Source: an uncultured Pirellulaceae bacterium (lineage in GTDB: Bacteria > Planctomycetota > Planctomycetia > Pirellulales > Pirellulaceae). Taken from it: a stretch of 64,000 bases of DNA. The position numbers and the translations under genes were made by a program. Below, piece after piece: positions 44,436-54,497 of this stretch (the first letter of the stretch is position 1; every line of letters begins with the position of its first letter). Location of the stretch: the NCBI GenBank assembly GCA_937944405.1, contig CALDYR010000027.1, positions 1-64,000 on the forward strand, in the 5' to 3' direction. Under the pieces are notes generated by a model. The model was given only the letters and a program-made list of their open reading frames with translations. It did no database searches and was not told the DNA's origin.

Positions 44436-45018
44436 GCTGCGCTAGGAAGTTGTTAGGGCTTCCGGGACTGAAAGGGGTTCGTTTTTTGGCAACGCATAAT
44501 TATAGCGTAGCGAGATTGTGCAGGATTGGGGCCACCGCAGGTAGAGATTGGATTGCGAAGAAAGATGGATTGGAATCGCCGTTCACTGGATCGCCGTTCA
44601 CTGGATCGGCACGCATTGCAGATTTCGCGCGTGTGATGAGGAAGCTTTTCCCCTACCCGCCTCTGGTACTGTCGTCGAAGTGGCTGAAACAGCGACTTGG
44701 CAATGGTTGCTGCCCATCTGTTTGTGGAGGATTCGCAGAGAATTGGAGGGCTGCTGCTTTCAAAGTCACGTGATTTTAGAGTAGCTAGATTGGGCCATTG
44801 GCCAACTGATGTTTTACTCTGACAAACCACTACCGTTATGGAATCTGACAAACCATCGGCTGCTTTGGAGATCCTAAGTTCTTTCTTGGAAGAGGCATTA
44901 AAAGAAACGCGCTGTACCACGACGCAAAAGATTTTCGACGATGCAAAAGCGTTTCAGCGGTGGACGGCCCTGCCGTAGTTGCGACCGAACCATGCCATTA
45001 TTCCCAATTCCCCAACGC
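44436..45018. other. Spacer with 15-bp duplication, no certain gene
   Basis: About 580 bp. It contains a perfect 15-bp tandem duplication (44575-44604). Two short open frames (44453-44920 minus, 155 codons; 44838-44978 plus, 46 codons) have no recognised family. Confidence 0.4.
44575..44604. repeat. Perfect 15-bp tandem duplication
   Basis: ATCGCCGTTCACTGG at 44575-44589 and 44590-44604. Confidence 0.9.
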
Positions 45019-46620
45019 TTACTTCATCGCTGGAGGGACTACCGTTTCAAACAGCTTTTTTACGTCGGGATAGGCTTCGTCGGTATCGCCGGCTTTGACG
45101 CGCGCCTCGTACAATTCAGTTTTCAGTTGATTGAACGTTTCCTTGTAGGCGGGATTGTCAATTAGATTGACCATCTCTTCGGGGTCGTTTTTAATGTCGT
45201 ACAACTCCCAAAAAGGTTCGGTGTTGCTGACCAGATCGGGATTGTAAAACGCGGAATCATCTAACTTCCGGCCGTAAAAGAAAATCAGCTTGTACTGCTC
45301 GTTGCGGATTCCGAAATGGGCGGGATTGTCGTGATGCGCCATATGCATCCAGTATCGATAATAAGAACTCTTGGGCCAATCTTGGGGAGTGTTGCCGCTG
45401 AGATTGGCGACAAAACTGCGTCCTTGTAGCGCTTGGTCGGGCTCCAGTTCATCGACCAAGTGGTCGGCTCCAGCTAACTCTAGCAACGTCGGGCAAAAGT
45501 CCACGTTGTTGATGATGTCGTGATTCACGATCCCTGATTTAAAACACGCCGGGTAACGCACCAAAAACGGCATCCGTAGTGACTCTTCGTACATCCAACG
45601 TTTATCGATATAGTCGTGTTCGCCCAGCATGAACCCCTGATCGGCGGTGTAAATGATGATCGTGTTGTCTAACTCTCCTGTCGATTCCAAATAATCCAGC
45701 AACCGTCCGACGTTGTCATCGACGCCTTTGACGGTGCGCAGGAATTTCTTGATGTAGCGTTGGTAAGATACGGTGGTATATTGCTGATCATCCAATTCGG
45801 GTTCGACAAACATGTGCATTCCCATGTTGCGCCGTTTGTTGCGTTTGGACACACTGGTCCCGTAGATCTCAGCGTCTTGAGGGCCATGGTGGCCCCGGTT
45901 GCGCAAGCTATCGGGTTCGGGGATGGTTTCGTTTTCATAAAGAAAATCGTAACGCTCTGCATTTTCAAAATCGTCATGAGGTGCTTTAAAGTGGTGCATC
46001 AAAAAAAACGGTTTGTCTTTTTGTGCGCGTTTTCGCAGCCACTTCAATGAAATGTCGGTAATCGCATCGGACGAATGTTTGTTGACGCGGATCGTGTTTT
46101 GGGGCCACGGTTTGGGACCACGGACTCGGAACTCAGGATTGTGGTACCAACCTTGGCCCGGCAACACGGTATAAAAATCAAACAGTTCGGGTTCGACTTT
46201 TAAATGCCATTTTCCGACCATCGCCGTTTCGTAACCTGCTTTTTTAATCAGCCTTGGCACCGTATGTTTGCGAACATCAAGCGGTTGGATCAGTGTCGTG
46301 ACGCCGTTGACGTGCGAGTACTGTCCGCTGAGGATCGTCGCGCGGCTGGGGGTGCAGATACTGTTGGTGCAAAAACAGTTGGCTAATCTTACGCCTTGGG
46401 CGGCCAAACGATCGATGTTGGGCGTCGGATTCAAGTAAGCCAGGCGACCGCCATAACATCCGATTCCCGTTGAAGTATGGTCGTCGGACATGATGTAGAG
46501 GATGTTTGGTTTTTTAACGTCGCCGGGATTTACGTCGCGCGGTTTTTCCTCCGCCCGTCCGACTTGCACCAACAACAACACAAAGCAAAAAAATGTAATC
46601 GTCCGCATGGATTGAGCCAT
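45019..46620 (-). CDS. Exported sulfatase
   Basis: 533 residues from the ATG at 46620. Signal peptide about residues 5-23. The sulfatase domain has the calcium-binding Asp pair Asp46-Asp47 (MSDDH) and the formylglycine motif C89-T-P-S-R, which must be modified by an anaerobic or aerobic maturase for activity. Further motifs are VGKWHL, HFKAPHDDF and YTADQGFMLGEHDYIDKRW. It would remove sulfate esters from algal polysaccharide in the periplasm. It follows the DUF6786-like gene (94 bp) on the same strand. Unlike the remnant at 6085-6956 this copy is intact. The open frame upstream of 46620 reaches into the neighbouring gene and lacks a signal peptide, so I do not use it. Confidence 0.92.
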   Translation of the reverse strand: MAQSMRTITFFCFVLLLVQVGRAEEKPRDVNPGDVKKPNILYIMSDDHTSTGIGCYGGRLAYLNPTPNIDRLAAQGVRLANCFCTNSICTPSRATILSGQYSHVNGVTTLIQPLDVRKHTVPRLIKKAGYETAMVGKWHLKVEPELFDFYTVLPGQGWYHNPEFRVRGPKPWPQNTIRVNKHSSDAITDISLKWLRKRAQKDKPFFLMHHFKAPHDDFENAERYDFLYENETIPEPDSLRNRGHHGPQDAEIYGTSVSKRNKRRNMGMHMFVEPELDDQQYTTVSYQRYIKKFLRTVKGVDDNVGRLLDYLESTGELDNTIIIYTADQGFMLGEHDYIDKRWMYEESLRMPFLVRYPACFKSGIVNHDIINNVDFCPTLLELAGADHLVDELEPDQALQGRSFVANLSGNTPQDWPKSSYYRYWMHMAHHDNPAHFGIRNEQYKLIFFYGRKLDDSAFYNPDLVSNTEPFWELYDIKNDPEEMVNLIDNPAYKETFNQLKTELYEARVKAGDTDEAYPDVKKLFETVVPPAMK

Positions 46621-46690
46621 TAAATTGTCAAGTAGATTAAGTGAGAGGGGTGTGGTATTGGATTTCTTCAGTAGGCGGTAGCGGCGGGCG

Positions 46691-46704
46691 GTAGTCGGTA
46701 GTCG
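46691..46704. repeat. 7-bp tandem duplication between sulfatase and DUF6786 genes
   Basis: GTAGTCG at 46691-46697 and 46698-46704, in the spacer. Confidence 0.7.
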
Positions 46705-46714
46705 GTCCTGTTTT

Positions 46715-47890
46715 TCAGGTGCATTCCCCAAGCGGCTTGAGAGCGGATTCGATTTTTGAAAGTGAGACTCCGAAAACGGCAACCGAGATTTTCTCAAGCC
46801 CATCACGATTGCCCGATAGGCGCGTCGTGCGGGGGGCATGAGTAAAGCTTTCCTCGGGTTGGAGCGCCAGCGCCGGGCTGATGGTTTCCAACTCAAAAAA
46901 TCCGCCTAATTTCCCCCCCGAATCGTTAGGGCCATCGTTGTAGGCATTGATCACGTCGCCGGCAAAGGGGTGGTCTTGAAACTCCCAAAGATTATTGGTG
47001 TAACCATTGGGAGCGGTCTGGGGTAAATTAAATTCGACGATTGTCAATGTTCCGGTCGAACGATTCCAGCTTCCGATTGGCGAACGTGATCGTCCGAACG
47101 ATAGGCCCAACTTACTGCGGAAGTTTCCATCGCCACGCAGGAAGATCAAATGATCTTCCTCACATATAACCAACCGATCGTCTGCAAGTTTTCCAAAATA
47201 ATCGGCTGTTACGATCTTTCCCAGTTCCGATGCGTCCCCCGGTTTATAGGGGATCACCATAACCGCATCGTCCGCTGGCGGATTCATGCACAAGGACCAT
47301 AGGCCGATCAATCCCGTTTCGGCCACCCACGGCGATTGCCCGGTATTGGTGATTGTGTTGAATGCTTCATGGGAGACCGCTTCGACATCTTCCCCAAGGG
47401 ACACGTCGAAGGTTTTTTCGATTTCCGATCGGCTCCTCAGTTCAACGCGCCGCTGAATTTCAAAATCAAACGTAAACCCGCTCATATTGGTGACCGATGC
47501 TGTTTTCTGATAGGTCAAAGAACGCGCGGTGCGACCAACCCTTTCAAAACCTTCAGAATCGATGCACGGCGGCGTCCGCCAGTTGGCAAACGACATTTCG
47601 ACCTCAGGATCGAAAAACACCGAAAACTGTCCACCTTCAGGCGAAATCCAAATCCGATCTTCGCCACCAAAAAGGTTGATTTGCGGATCGACCATCCCTT
47701 TTTCAAACGCGCTGTAGTTGATGTAACCGTTGCTTCGACCACTGTCGCCGGTTGCGGTGGAGGTCATCGTCCTCCCCTGTAGCGCCGCGATGCAGACGAC
47801 GCGCGCTCCTTCATGGTTTTCCAGTACATCTACTTCGTGAAACTTTTTTAAGAAATCGATATCTTCTTGGAAGGTCGCTAATTTGGCCAT
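46715..47890 (-). CDS. DUF6786-like protein, beta-rich, sulfatase neighbour
   Basis: 391 residues, soluble, no signal peptide visible. The pattern near the N-terminus (ENHEGARVVCIAALQGRTMTSTA, then NGYINY) and the later strands GVTNMSGFTFDF-like and WVAETGLIGLWSLCM resemble the DUF6786 family of planctomycetes and verrucomicrobia, whose fold recalls aldose-epimerase/galactose mutarotase proteins. Function is not established. It stands upstream of the sulfatase on the same strand and may share its transcript. Confidence 0.6.
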   Translation of the reverse strand: MAKLATFQEDIDFLKKFHEVDVLENHEGARVVCIAALQGRTMTSTATGDSGRSNGYINYSAFEKGMVDPQINLFGGEDRIWISPEGGQFSVFFDPEVEMSFANWRTPPCIDSEGFERVGRTARSLTYQKTASVTNMSGFTFDFEIQRRVELRSRSEIEKTFDVSLGEDVEAVSHEAFNTITNTGQSPWVAETGLIGLWSLCMNPPADDAVMVIPYKPGDASELGKIVTADYFGKLADDRLVICEEDHLIFLRGDGNFRSKLGLSFGRSRSPIGSWNRSTGTLTIVEFNLPQTAPNGYTNNLWEFQDHPFAGDVINAYNDGPNDSGGKLGGFFELETISPALALQPEESFTHAPRTTRLSGNRDGLEKISVAVFGVSLSKIESALKPLGECT

Positions 47891-48199
47891 AAATAGTTAT
47901 TTCAGTGGGGTATTCAAAGCGGGACAGTTACGAACGCTAATTGTAAGCAAAATCGGACTTGGCTTGGAAAAATGCAGCACGCGTTTGACGCAGAATCTGT
48001 CAAAAACAGTGTCCGATGAAGCTGCGCTCCTTCCAAAATTGCACAGGCGAGAAACAGCCCCGCTTTCGTGTCAAACCTTGCCGCCTGCGAAGCTTGGTCG
48101 GGTCGCGGTGGGGCTGCTGGAAGGAAGGGTAATCTTGGTGATGCCAATTGTCGGGGCCGATGATAAAGCTAAACCTCTGCACCCATTCAGTGACCCAAT
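47891..48199. other. Divergent spacer, no gene seen
   Basis: 309 bp between the DUF6786-like and TolC-like lipoprotein genes; nothing recognised beyond the expected promoters. Confidence 0.4.
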
Positions 48200-50122
48200 A
48201 TGACTCTGCAAACCATCAAAAACAATCGGACGTCTCGCCGCCGGCGCTGGCAGGCCTATGTTCTCTTGTTTTTATCGTTAGCAACTTTGGTGGGATGTGC
48301 GGCTTCAGCGAAGTCCAACCTGAACTTCGATCACGTGACCGAAACGCCAGTGCAAAGCTTCCTTCAGCAGATCGAAACCCCCGAGATTGCCAACGACGCC
48401 ACCACCTCTATCGACGACTTGCTGACCGGTGTTCCGTTAACGATTGGAAACTATCAAGAACAAAAGCCTTGGGAACTTACAATTGATCAGTGTGTAGAAA
48501 CCGCGTTGGCCAATAGTAAAGTCCTGCAGAAATTGGGCGGCGTGGTGGTTAACGCCCCTCAAGGCGTCAGTACGTTATTCGACCAAGCCATCCAAGAAAC
48601 CAGCGCCGCAAGCGTCGAAAACGCGCTATCGGCTTTTGATGTCCAGCTCACCTCGAGTTTTTTCTACAACCGCAGCGAGCGTGAATTCAACAACCTTTTC
48701 TTCGGTGGTGGAACGCCGCAGTTAACCAGCAATACCTCGAACTTCAACACGCAACTGACAAAACAAACAGCCGCGGGAACGTCTTTCGCGATCCGAAACT
48801 TTACCGCTTACGATCGGAACTCGTCACCGGCGAACTTATTTGGTTCGACCTTCGATGTCCTTAATCAGATTGAAGTACGCCAACCCCTATTGCGTGGCCG
48901 TGGCACGGCGATCAATCGAATCGCAGGGCCCAATGCGTTGCCCGGTCAATACGATGGCGTGTTGATTCGTCGCATCCGCAGCGACATCTCACTGGCTGAC
49001 TTCGAGATTTCGGTCCGCGACTTAGTGCGCGATGTCGAACAGGCGTACTGGGAGCTCTACTTCGCCTACCGTGATTTAGACACCAAATTAGCTGCCAGAG
49101 AATCGGCGCGGGAGACTTGGGAAAATCGCAAGCTGCGATTCGATAACGGGTTGGAACGCCCCGACGACGAAGCTCAAGCGCGGCAGCAATACTTTGCGTT
49201 CGACGTCCAAGCCAAAAACGCACTCGCCGGCACCCTCAATGGACCACCGGGCGTGCTTGGGGCTCAGCGGAATTTGCGGCGTTTGATGGGGGTGGCTGCT
49301 GCCGACGGACGATTGATTCGCCCGGTCACCGAACCGGCACTGGCTCCGGTGGCGTTTGATTGGGCCCAATCCCAATCCTCAGCCCTGCGGTCGCGCGTCG
49401 AAATTCGCCGGCAGCAATGGGCGGTCAGCCAACGCGAACTGGAATTGTTGGCCTCAAAGCAATTAAACAAATGGCGTTTCGATGTCGTTGGCCAGTACGG
49501 GTTCCGCGGATTTGGCGACAATCTATTGGGATCGCGTGGCCGCCCCAACGGCAGCGCGGTCAGCGAACTGTTCGAAGGAAATTTAGACGACTGGCAGTTG
49601 GGCGTTGAACTTGGCGGAGCGATCGGTAACCGCGCCAGTCATCTCGCGATCCGCAACGCCGAACTCGCCTTGGCAAGAGAGAGAGCGATTCTAAAAGAAC
49701 AGCAACGTCAAATTTTGCACGACCTCAATGCCGCTTATACGGAGGTTGACCGGGCACTGGAAACGATGAAAACAAATTTCAACGCGCGCGTGGCCGCATT
49801 TGACGAACTCGAACCCAAACGTAAACGGGTCGAAGAAGGTCAGGACCAAGTGTTTTTTCTGCTTGACGCTCAGTCGCGCACGGCAACCGCGGAAAGCGCC
49901 GTCCATCGCGCTGTGGCCGACTACAACCAAGCCCTATTGAACTATACGTACGTCTCGGGAGACCTCTTGTCGCAGTACAACATCCGATTGACCGAGGGGC
50001 CGTGGGACAGCTACGCCAACGATCGGGCACTTGAAAAGGCTCAACGGCCGAAGAATCAGCCCGCTGTGGGCGGCTTAAAAGACCTCCCCGCGGTCAGCGC
50101 CGGCGCTGCTGCGCGACCCTAA
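48200..50122 (+). CDS. TolC-family outer membrane lipoprotein
   Basis: 640 residues. Basic N-terminus (RRRRW), hydrophobic segment and lipobox LVGC with Cys33. The outer membrane efflux domain begins near residue 95 (WELTIDQCVETALANS) and carries the RQPLLRGRG strand motif shared with the 13394-16342 protein, followed by long helices. It should form an outer membrane channel for export. No pump or adaptor gene is adjacent. It is preceded by a long divergent spacer and followed by the VWA gene after 172 bp. Confidence 0.88.
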   Translation: MTLQTIKNNRTSRRRRWQAYVLLFLSLATLVGCAASAKSNLNFDHVTETPVQSFLQQIETPEIANDATTSIDDLLTGVPLTIGNYQEQKPWELTIDQCVETALANSKVLQKLGGVVVNAPQGVSTLFDQAIQETSAASVENALSAFDVQLTSSFFYNRSEREFNNLFFGGGTPQLTSNTSNFNTQLTKQTAAGTSFAIRNFTAYDRNSSPANLFGSTFDVLNQIEVRQPLLRGRGTAINRIAGPNALPGQYDGVLIRRIRSDISLADFEISVRDLVRDVEQAYWELYFAYRDLDTKLAARESARETWENRKLRFDNGLERPDDEAQARQQYFAFDVQAKNALAGTLNGPPGVLGAQRNLRRLMGVAAADGRLIRPVTEPALAPVAFDWAQSQSSALRSRVEIRRQQWAVSQRELELLASKQLNKWRFDVVGQYGFRGFGDNLLGSRGRPNGSAVSELFEGNLDDWQLGVELGGAIGNRASHLAIRNAELALARERAILKEQQRQILHDLNAAYTEVDRALETMKTNFNARVAAFDELEPKRKRVEEGQDQVFFLLDAQSRTATAESAVHRAVADYNQALLNYTYVSGDLLSQYNIRLTEGPWDSYANDRALEKAQRPKNQPAVGGLKDLPAVSAGAAARP

Positions 50123-50294
50123 AACTTTCCACCGCAGGTCTGTCAATTTTGCCGAAGGCGTGCGTTCTCGATTTAAACTTCCCAATTGGAATCCCCACCA
50201 GCGACGCAAAAGGCGTGCGACATTGCTATACTCAATTCCCTACAGCAACCACACGTCGTTAATTGCTTTCTATCAAACGAAACGCTGAGTGTTT

Positions 50295-53200
50295 ATGGAT
50301 TTGGGTTTCATAATTGGATTTGACCGGCCGGAATTTTTGTGGTTGCTGCTGATCATCCCGTTGACCTGGTACTTCAGCTTCAATAGTCTTGCTGGACTGG
50401 GGCCGTGGCGAAGGGTTTTCTCTTTGCTGTTGCGAACGTTTGTTTTGGGGTTGGTGATCGCCGCCCTGTCTCAAATGCAATGGCGGTTGAAAACCGATGC
50501 GTTGACGGTGCTGTACCTATTGGATCAGAGTGACAGCGTTTCGGCGTCAGACAAACGCCTGATGCTGGAGTATGCGTTTCGTCAATCCGAAATGCACCGG
50601 CGCGAACATGACAAAGCTGGCGTGATCGCGTTCGGTGCCAACGCGAAAATCGAAGCCGCCCCTTTCGCCGGTAAACTTCCGTTTTCCAGTCGTATCGATT
50701 CGGCCAACCAAATCAACACCGGCGGTACGTCGATCGAATCGGCCCTCAAGATCGCCCAATCAGCTTTCCCAGAAGGCACCGCGCGGAGAGTCGTAATCGT
50801 CTCCGACGGCAACCAGAATATCGGTGACGCACTGGGCATCGCCCAATCGATGGCCCAACAGGGCATCGGAATCGATGTGGTTCCTGTCAAATTGCTGGCC
50901 TCGCAGGACGTGGCGGTAGATAAAGTCGACATCCCATCGAACATTCGCAAAGGCCAAGACTTCGAAATCCGCGTCGCACTTACCAATAAAACGCAACCGT
51001 CGCAGGAAAATCCCACGGGCGAAGTCACCGGCGAACTTTCCATCACCAATAACATCATCAGCCGCAACTCAAAAGACGGATTGCTGAAACAAACGGTGAC
51101 CCTGCAGCCGGGCAAAAATATCTTTTCCTTTCAACACAAACTTCAACGATCGGCAATGTATTCGTTGACCGCGGAGTTTGAACCGGATAACGTTTCAGCC
51201 GACGTGATCAGCGAAAACAACACCGCGTCCGCCTTTACCCATGTGCGTGGCAAAGGCAAAGTCTTATTGATCAAAGATGCTTCCACACCCAACGAAGCGG
51301 ATTACTTGGTCGACCGACTTACCGCCAGTGAAATTGAAGTCGTCGTCGCGCAGTCCAGCACCGCCTACCAATCTTCTGCCGATTTACTTCAATACGACAG
51401 TGTGATTTTGGCCAACGTGGCCCGCGCGTCGGACGAAGGCAATAACGAATCCGATGTCGATGCGTTTTCAGATGCTCAAATCAAAATGCTGGTCGATAAC
51501 TGCGAACATTTCGGTTGTGGCATCGTGATGATCGGTGGCGATCGTTCATTCGGGGCAGGAGGTTGGTCCAATTCGTTGCTGGAAAAGGCGATGCCTGTCG
51601 ACTTCCAAATCAAAAACAGTAAAGTCGCGGCGGTGGGCGCGTTGGCGATGGTGATGCACGGCTGTGAGATGGCAAACGGCAACCACTGGCAGATTAAAGT
51701 CGCCGAAGAAGCGATCAAAGTGCTGGGACCGATGGATTATTGTGGCGTTATTGATTGGTCCGACTACAACGCCCAACCACGTTGGCTGTGGAAGTTTGAC
51801 CGGATCAATGGCGGAGTTGATCGCGTCTTTGGCAACCGAAAAAAAATGTTAGGTTTAGTCAGTCGCATGAACACCGGCGACATGATGGACTTCAATGCAC
51901 CGATGCGAACTATTTTGGCCGGACTTGATAAAGTCGACGCCTCGATGAAACACGTCATCATCATCAGCGACGGCGACCCGACCGCACCGACCAATAAATT
52001 GCTGAACGATTTCGCCAAACGCAAAATCAAAATCAGCACCTGCGCGATCGGCACCCACGGCCCGGCGGCCAGCGCGACGTTGAAGAAAATCTCGAAGGTT
52101 ACCGGCGGCAAGTATTACGTCGTAAAAAAACCTTCGGCGCTGCCGCGTATTTATCAGCGCGAAGCCCGGCGGGTTGCCAAACCGGTTATCTTCGAATCTC
52201 AACAGGGCATCGGCGTAACCGCTTCTTCGGCCTATGCGGATCACGAAATTATCAAAGGGATTGATCTTACGAAACTGCCACCGTTTTTAGGCTACGTGAT
52301 GACCACGATCAAATCCAGTGGTTTAGTCGAACGCCTAGCTTTAGCAGACCGGCCGACGCAAGCCGGCACCGAAGACAATCGCACTTTGCTGGCGACGTGG
52401 CGGTACGGTAACGGCCGAACCGTTTGCTTCACCAGCGACGCTGGTGACCGTTGGACCAAACAATGGGCCGCGACGCCGCAGTATCAAAAATTGTTTTCTC
52501 AGATGGTACGTTATTCGATGCGGCCGATCACCGAAAAAGGCAACTTTACCGTTGCCTCTGAGGTGCGAAACGGGAAAGTTCGGATCACTGTCACGGCGCT
52601 TGATGAAGACGATGAATTCTTGAACTTTTTAGATATTTATGGCTCCGGTTTGGGGGGCACCGATTCGGTCGATTTGGACTTCAAACAGGTTGGCCCCGGT
52701 CGATACGTAGCCAATCAGGAGATCGAAGGCAAGGGGAATTGGTTGTTTACGATCTTCCCGGGAAAAGGTTACCAGCGTCTGATGACCGGGCTCAGTGTGC
52801 CGCACTCCAAGGAATACTCCGACCGTGAATCTAACTACGCGATGTTGGAATCCTTAGCCGCCTTTGAACCACGTGGGGGTGAAACAGGAAAGGTCACCGA
52901 CGTATCGCTGAACAAAGCGTCGATGGACGAACTGCTGGCGTTCAACACATTCCGGCCAACGTTGACATCGGCGATCAGCATCCAAGACATCTGGCCGTTG
53001 CTGGTGACGCTGTGTGGGGTGGTGTTTTGCGCTGACGTTTTGGTGCGGCGAGTTGCGATTTCATTCGATTGGATTGGCCAAAGTTGGCGTTGGTTCACCG
53101 CGCGATTTTCCCGCCGTGAAAACGAAACCACCACTACCAGTATTGCAAAATTGCAATCGCGCAAAAACGAAATCGAAAAAGACATTCAATCCAAACGCGC

Positions 53201-53405
53201 CGCTGTTAAATTTACCCCTGACAACCCCTCCGCGTCCTCCAGCGGAAAACAACAACTCGAAGACATCATCGCCAGCGAGATCGAGAAAACGCCTGCGGCG
53301 CTCCCCAAGATCGATCGCCCTCCTCAACAGGAAGACGAATCCTCCTTCACCCAACGCCTGTTGGATGCGAAAAAGAAGGCCCGCAAAGGTCAAGACTCTA
53401 GCTGA
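50295..53405 (+). CDS. Membrane-bound von Willebrand factor A / glutamine amidotransferase-like protein
   Basis: 1,036 residues from the ATG at 50295 (a GTG at 50289 is also possible). Two N-terminal membrane helices, then a VWA domain with MIDAS motif DQSDSVS near residue 77, a GATase1-like region with a CGIVMIGGDRSFGAGG block (about 405), and a second VWA-like part (VIIISDGDPTAP, about 560). A membrane segment near residues 898-920 is followed by a charged cytoplasmic tail (coiled, Lys/Glu-rich). Such proteins sit beside MoxR ATPases, as here, and probably work in MoxR-driven assembly or quality control of envelope proteins. Confidence 0.85.
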   Translation: MDLGFIIGFDRPEFLWLLLIIPLTWYFSFNSLAGLGPWRRVFSLLLRTFVLGLVIAALSQMQWRLKTDALTVLYLLDQSDSVSASDKRLMLEYAFRQSEMHRREHDKAGVIAFGANAKIEAAPFAGKLPFSSRIDSANQINTGGTSIESALKIAQSAFPEGTARRVVIVSDGNQNIGDALGIAQSMAQQGIGIDVVPVKLLASQDVAVDKVDIPSNIRKGQDFEIRVALTNKTQPSQENPTGEVTGELSITNNIISRNSKDGLLKQTVTLQPGKNIFSFQHKLQRSAMYSLTAEFEPDNVSADVISENNTASAFTHVRGKGKVLLIKDASTPNEADYLVDRLTASEIEVVVAQSSTAYQSSADLLQYDSVILANVARASDEGNNESDVDAFSDAQIKMLVDNCEHFGCGIVMIGGDRSFGAGGWSNSLLEKAMPVDFQIKNSKVAAVGALAMVMHGCEMANGNHWQIKVAEEAIKVLGPMDYCGVIDWSDYNAQPRWLWKFDRINGGVDRVFGNRKKMLGLVSRMNTGDMMDFNAPMRTILAGLDKVDASMKHVIIISDGDPTAPTNKLLNDFAKRKIKISTCAIGTHGPAASATLKKISKVTGGKYYVVKKPSALPRIYQREARRVAKPVIFESQQGIGVTASSAYADHEIIKGIDLTKLPPFLGYVMTTIKSSGLVERLALADRPTQAGTEDNRTLLATWRYGNGRTVCFTSDAGDRWTKQWAATPQYQKLFSQMVRYSMRPITEKGNFTVASEVRNGKVRITVTALDEDDEFLNFLDIYGSGLGGTDSVDLDFKQVGPGRYVANQEIEGKGNWLFTIFPGKGYQRLMTGLSVPHSKEYSDRESNYAMLESLAAFEPRGGETGKVTDVSLNKASMDELLAFNTFRPTLTSAISIQDIWPLLVTLCGVVFCADVLVRRVAISFDWIGQSWRWFTARFSRRENETTTTSIAKLQSRKNEIEKDIQSKRAAVKFTPDNPSASSSGKQQLEDIIASEIEKTPAALPKIDRPPQQEDESSFTQRLLDAKKKARKGQDSS

Positions 53406-53492
53406 AATGTTTGGTAAAACAGTGAATTGGTTTGCCGAGTTCATCGCGCTCCCCGGGCCCCCATCACCTCCAATCGAAAGCCGCAAAACTCC

Positions 53493-54497
53493 ATGAGCAA
53501 CGTCGACTCGTTTCAAAAACAAGCCCAAGAGTTTTGCCAGCGTTACCATCAAGTCAAAGACGAAGTCGGCAAGGTCATCGTCGGCCACGATGATATCGTT
53601 CACGGCGTATTGACGTGTTTGATGATCGGCGGTCACTGTCTGTTGGAAGGCGCACCGGGGTTAGGCAAGACGTTGTTGGTGTCCACGCTTTCGGAGGTAC
53701 TGTCGTTGGATTCCAACCGCATCCAATTTACGCCCGACCTTATGCCGGCAGATATCCTGGGCACTAATATGGTCACCGAAACGCTGGACGGCAAACGCTC
53801 GTTTCAGTTCCAAAAAGGACCAATCTTTACGCAAATTTGCTTGGCCGATGAGGTCAACCGCGCCACCCCCAAAACACAATCTGCGATGCTCGAAACGATG
53901 CAGGAAGGCACCGTTACCGTCGGCGGCGAAACGTATCGGCTGAAACGTCCATTCTTTGTTCTGGCCACCCAAAACCCGATCGAACAAGAAGGAACCTATC
54001 CGCTGCCGGAAGCCCAATTGGATCGTTTCCTGTTCAAACTGATCGTGGGTTATTCCAATCGAAAAGAACTGTCTGAAATTTTAGAACGCACTACCCAGGG
54101 GGGGGCTGCCGAAATCAACCCGATTATGGACGGTGATGAGATTTTGAAATGGCAAAAAATGGTTCGGGAAGTCATTCTCGCCGAACACCTGCGCGATTAC
54201 ATCGTACGGCTGGTGATCGCCACCCATCCCCAAGGCGCGCACGCCACCGACATCACCAATCAGTATTTACGTTGGGGAGCGAGCCCTCGGGGGGCCCAGG
54301 CGATTGCTTTAGCCGCAAAAGTCCGAGCGCTTTTAGAAGGCCGGTTCAACGTGAGCTTCGAAGATATCCGCGGAGTTTATCTGCCCGCGATGCGGCATCG
54401 GGTCGTGTTGAATTTCGAAGCCCAAGCCGAATCGATCAGCGCTGACCAAGTCCTGCTGGAAATTTTGGACTCCGTGAAAGAAAAAGTAGACGTTTGA
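53493..54497 (+). CDS. MoxR-family AAA+ ATPase
   Basis: 334 residues from the ATG at 53493. Walker A GAPGLGKT (residues 53-60), Walker B CLADEVNRA (about 113-121), sensor 1 in FVLATQNPIEQEGTYPLPEAQ. MoxR proteins act as chaperones with VWA partners; the partner gene lies directly upstream (50295-53405). A G8 run at about 54098-54105 lies inside the gene. Its stop overlaps the start of the uracil-DNA glycosylase gene. Confidence 0.93.
   Translation: MSNVDSFQKQAQEFCQRYHQVKDEVGKVIVGHDDIVHGVLTCLMIGGHCLLEGAPGLGKTLLVSTLSEVLSLDSNRIQFTPDLMPADILGTNMVTETLDGKRSFQFQKGPIFTQICLADEVNRATPKTQSAMLETMQEGTVTVGGETYRLKRPFFVLATQNPIEQEGTYPLPEAQLDRFLFKLIVGYSNRKELSEILERTTQGGAAEINPIMDGDEILKWQKMVREVILAEHLRDYIVRLVIATHPQGAHATDITNQYLRWGASPRGAQAIALAAKVRALLEGRFNVSFEDIRGVYLPAMRHRVVLNFEAQAESISADQVLLEILDSVKEKVDV

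Noticed and set aside
44453-44920. 155-codon open frame on the minus strand
   Set aside because: No recognisable family, no ribosome binding site, and it covers a tandem duplication; looks like a chance open frame.
44838-44978. 46-codon open frame on the plus strand
   Set aside because: Plausible amino-acid composition but too short to support without homologs.
46621-46896. 92-residue upstream extension of the sulfatase
   Set aside because: It runs into the preceding gene and lies before the real signal peptide.
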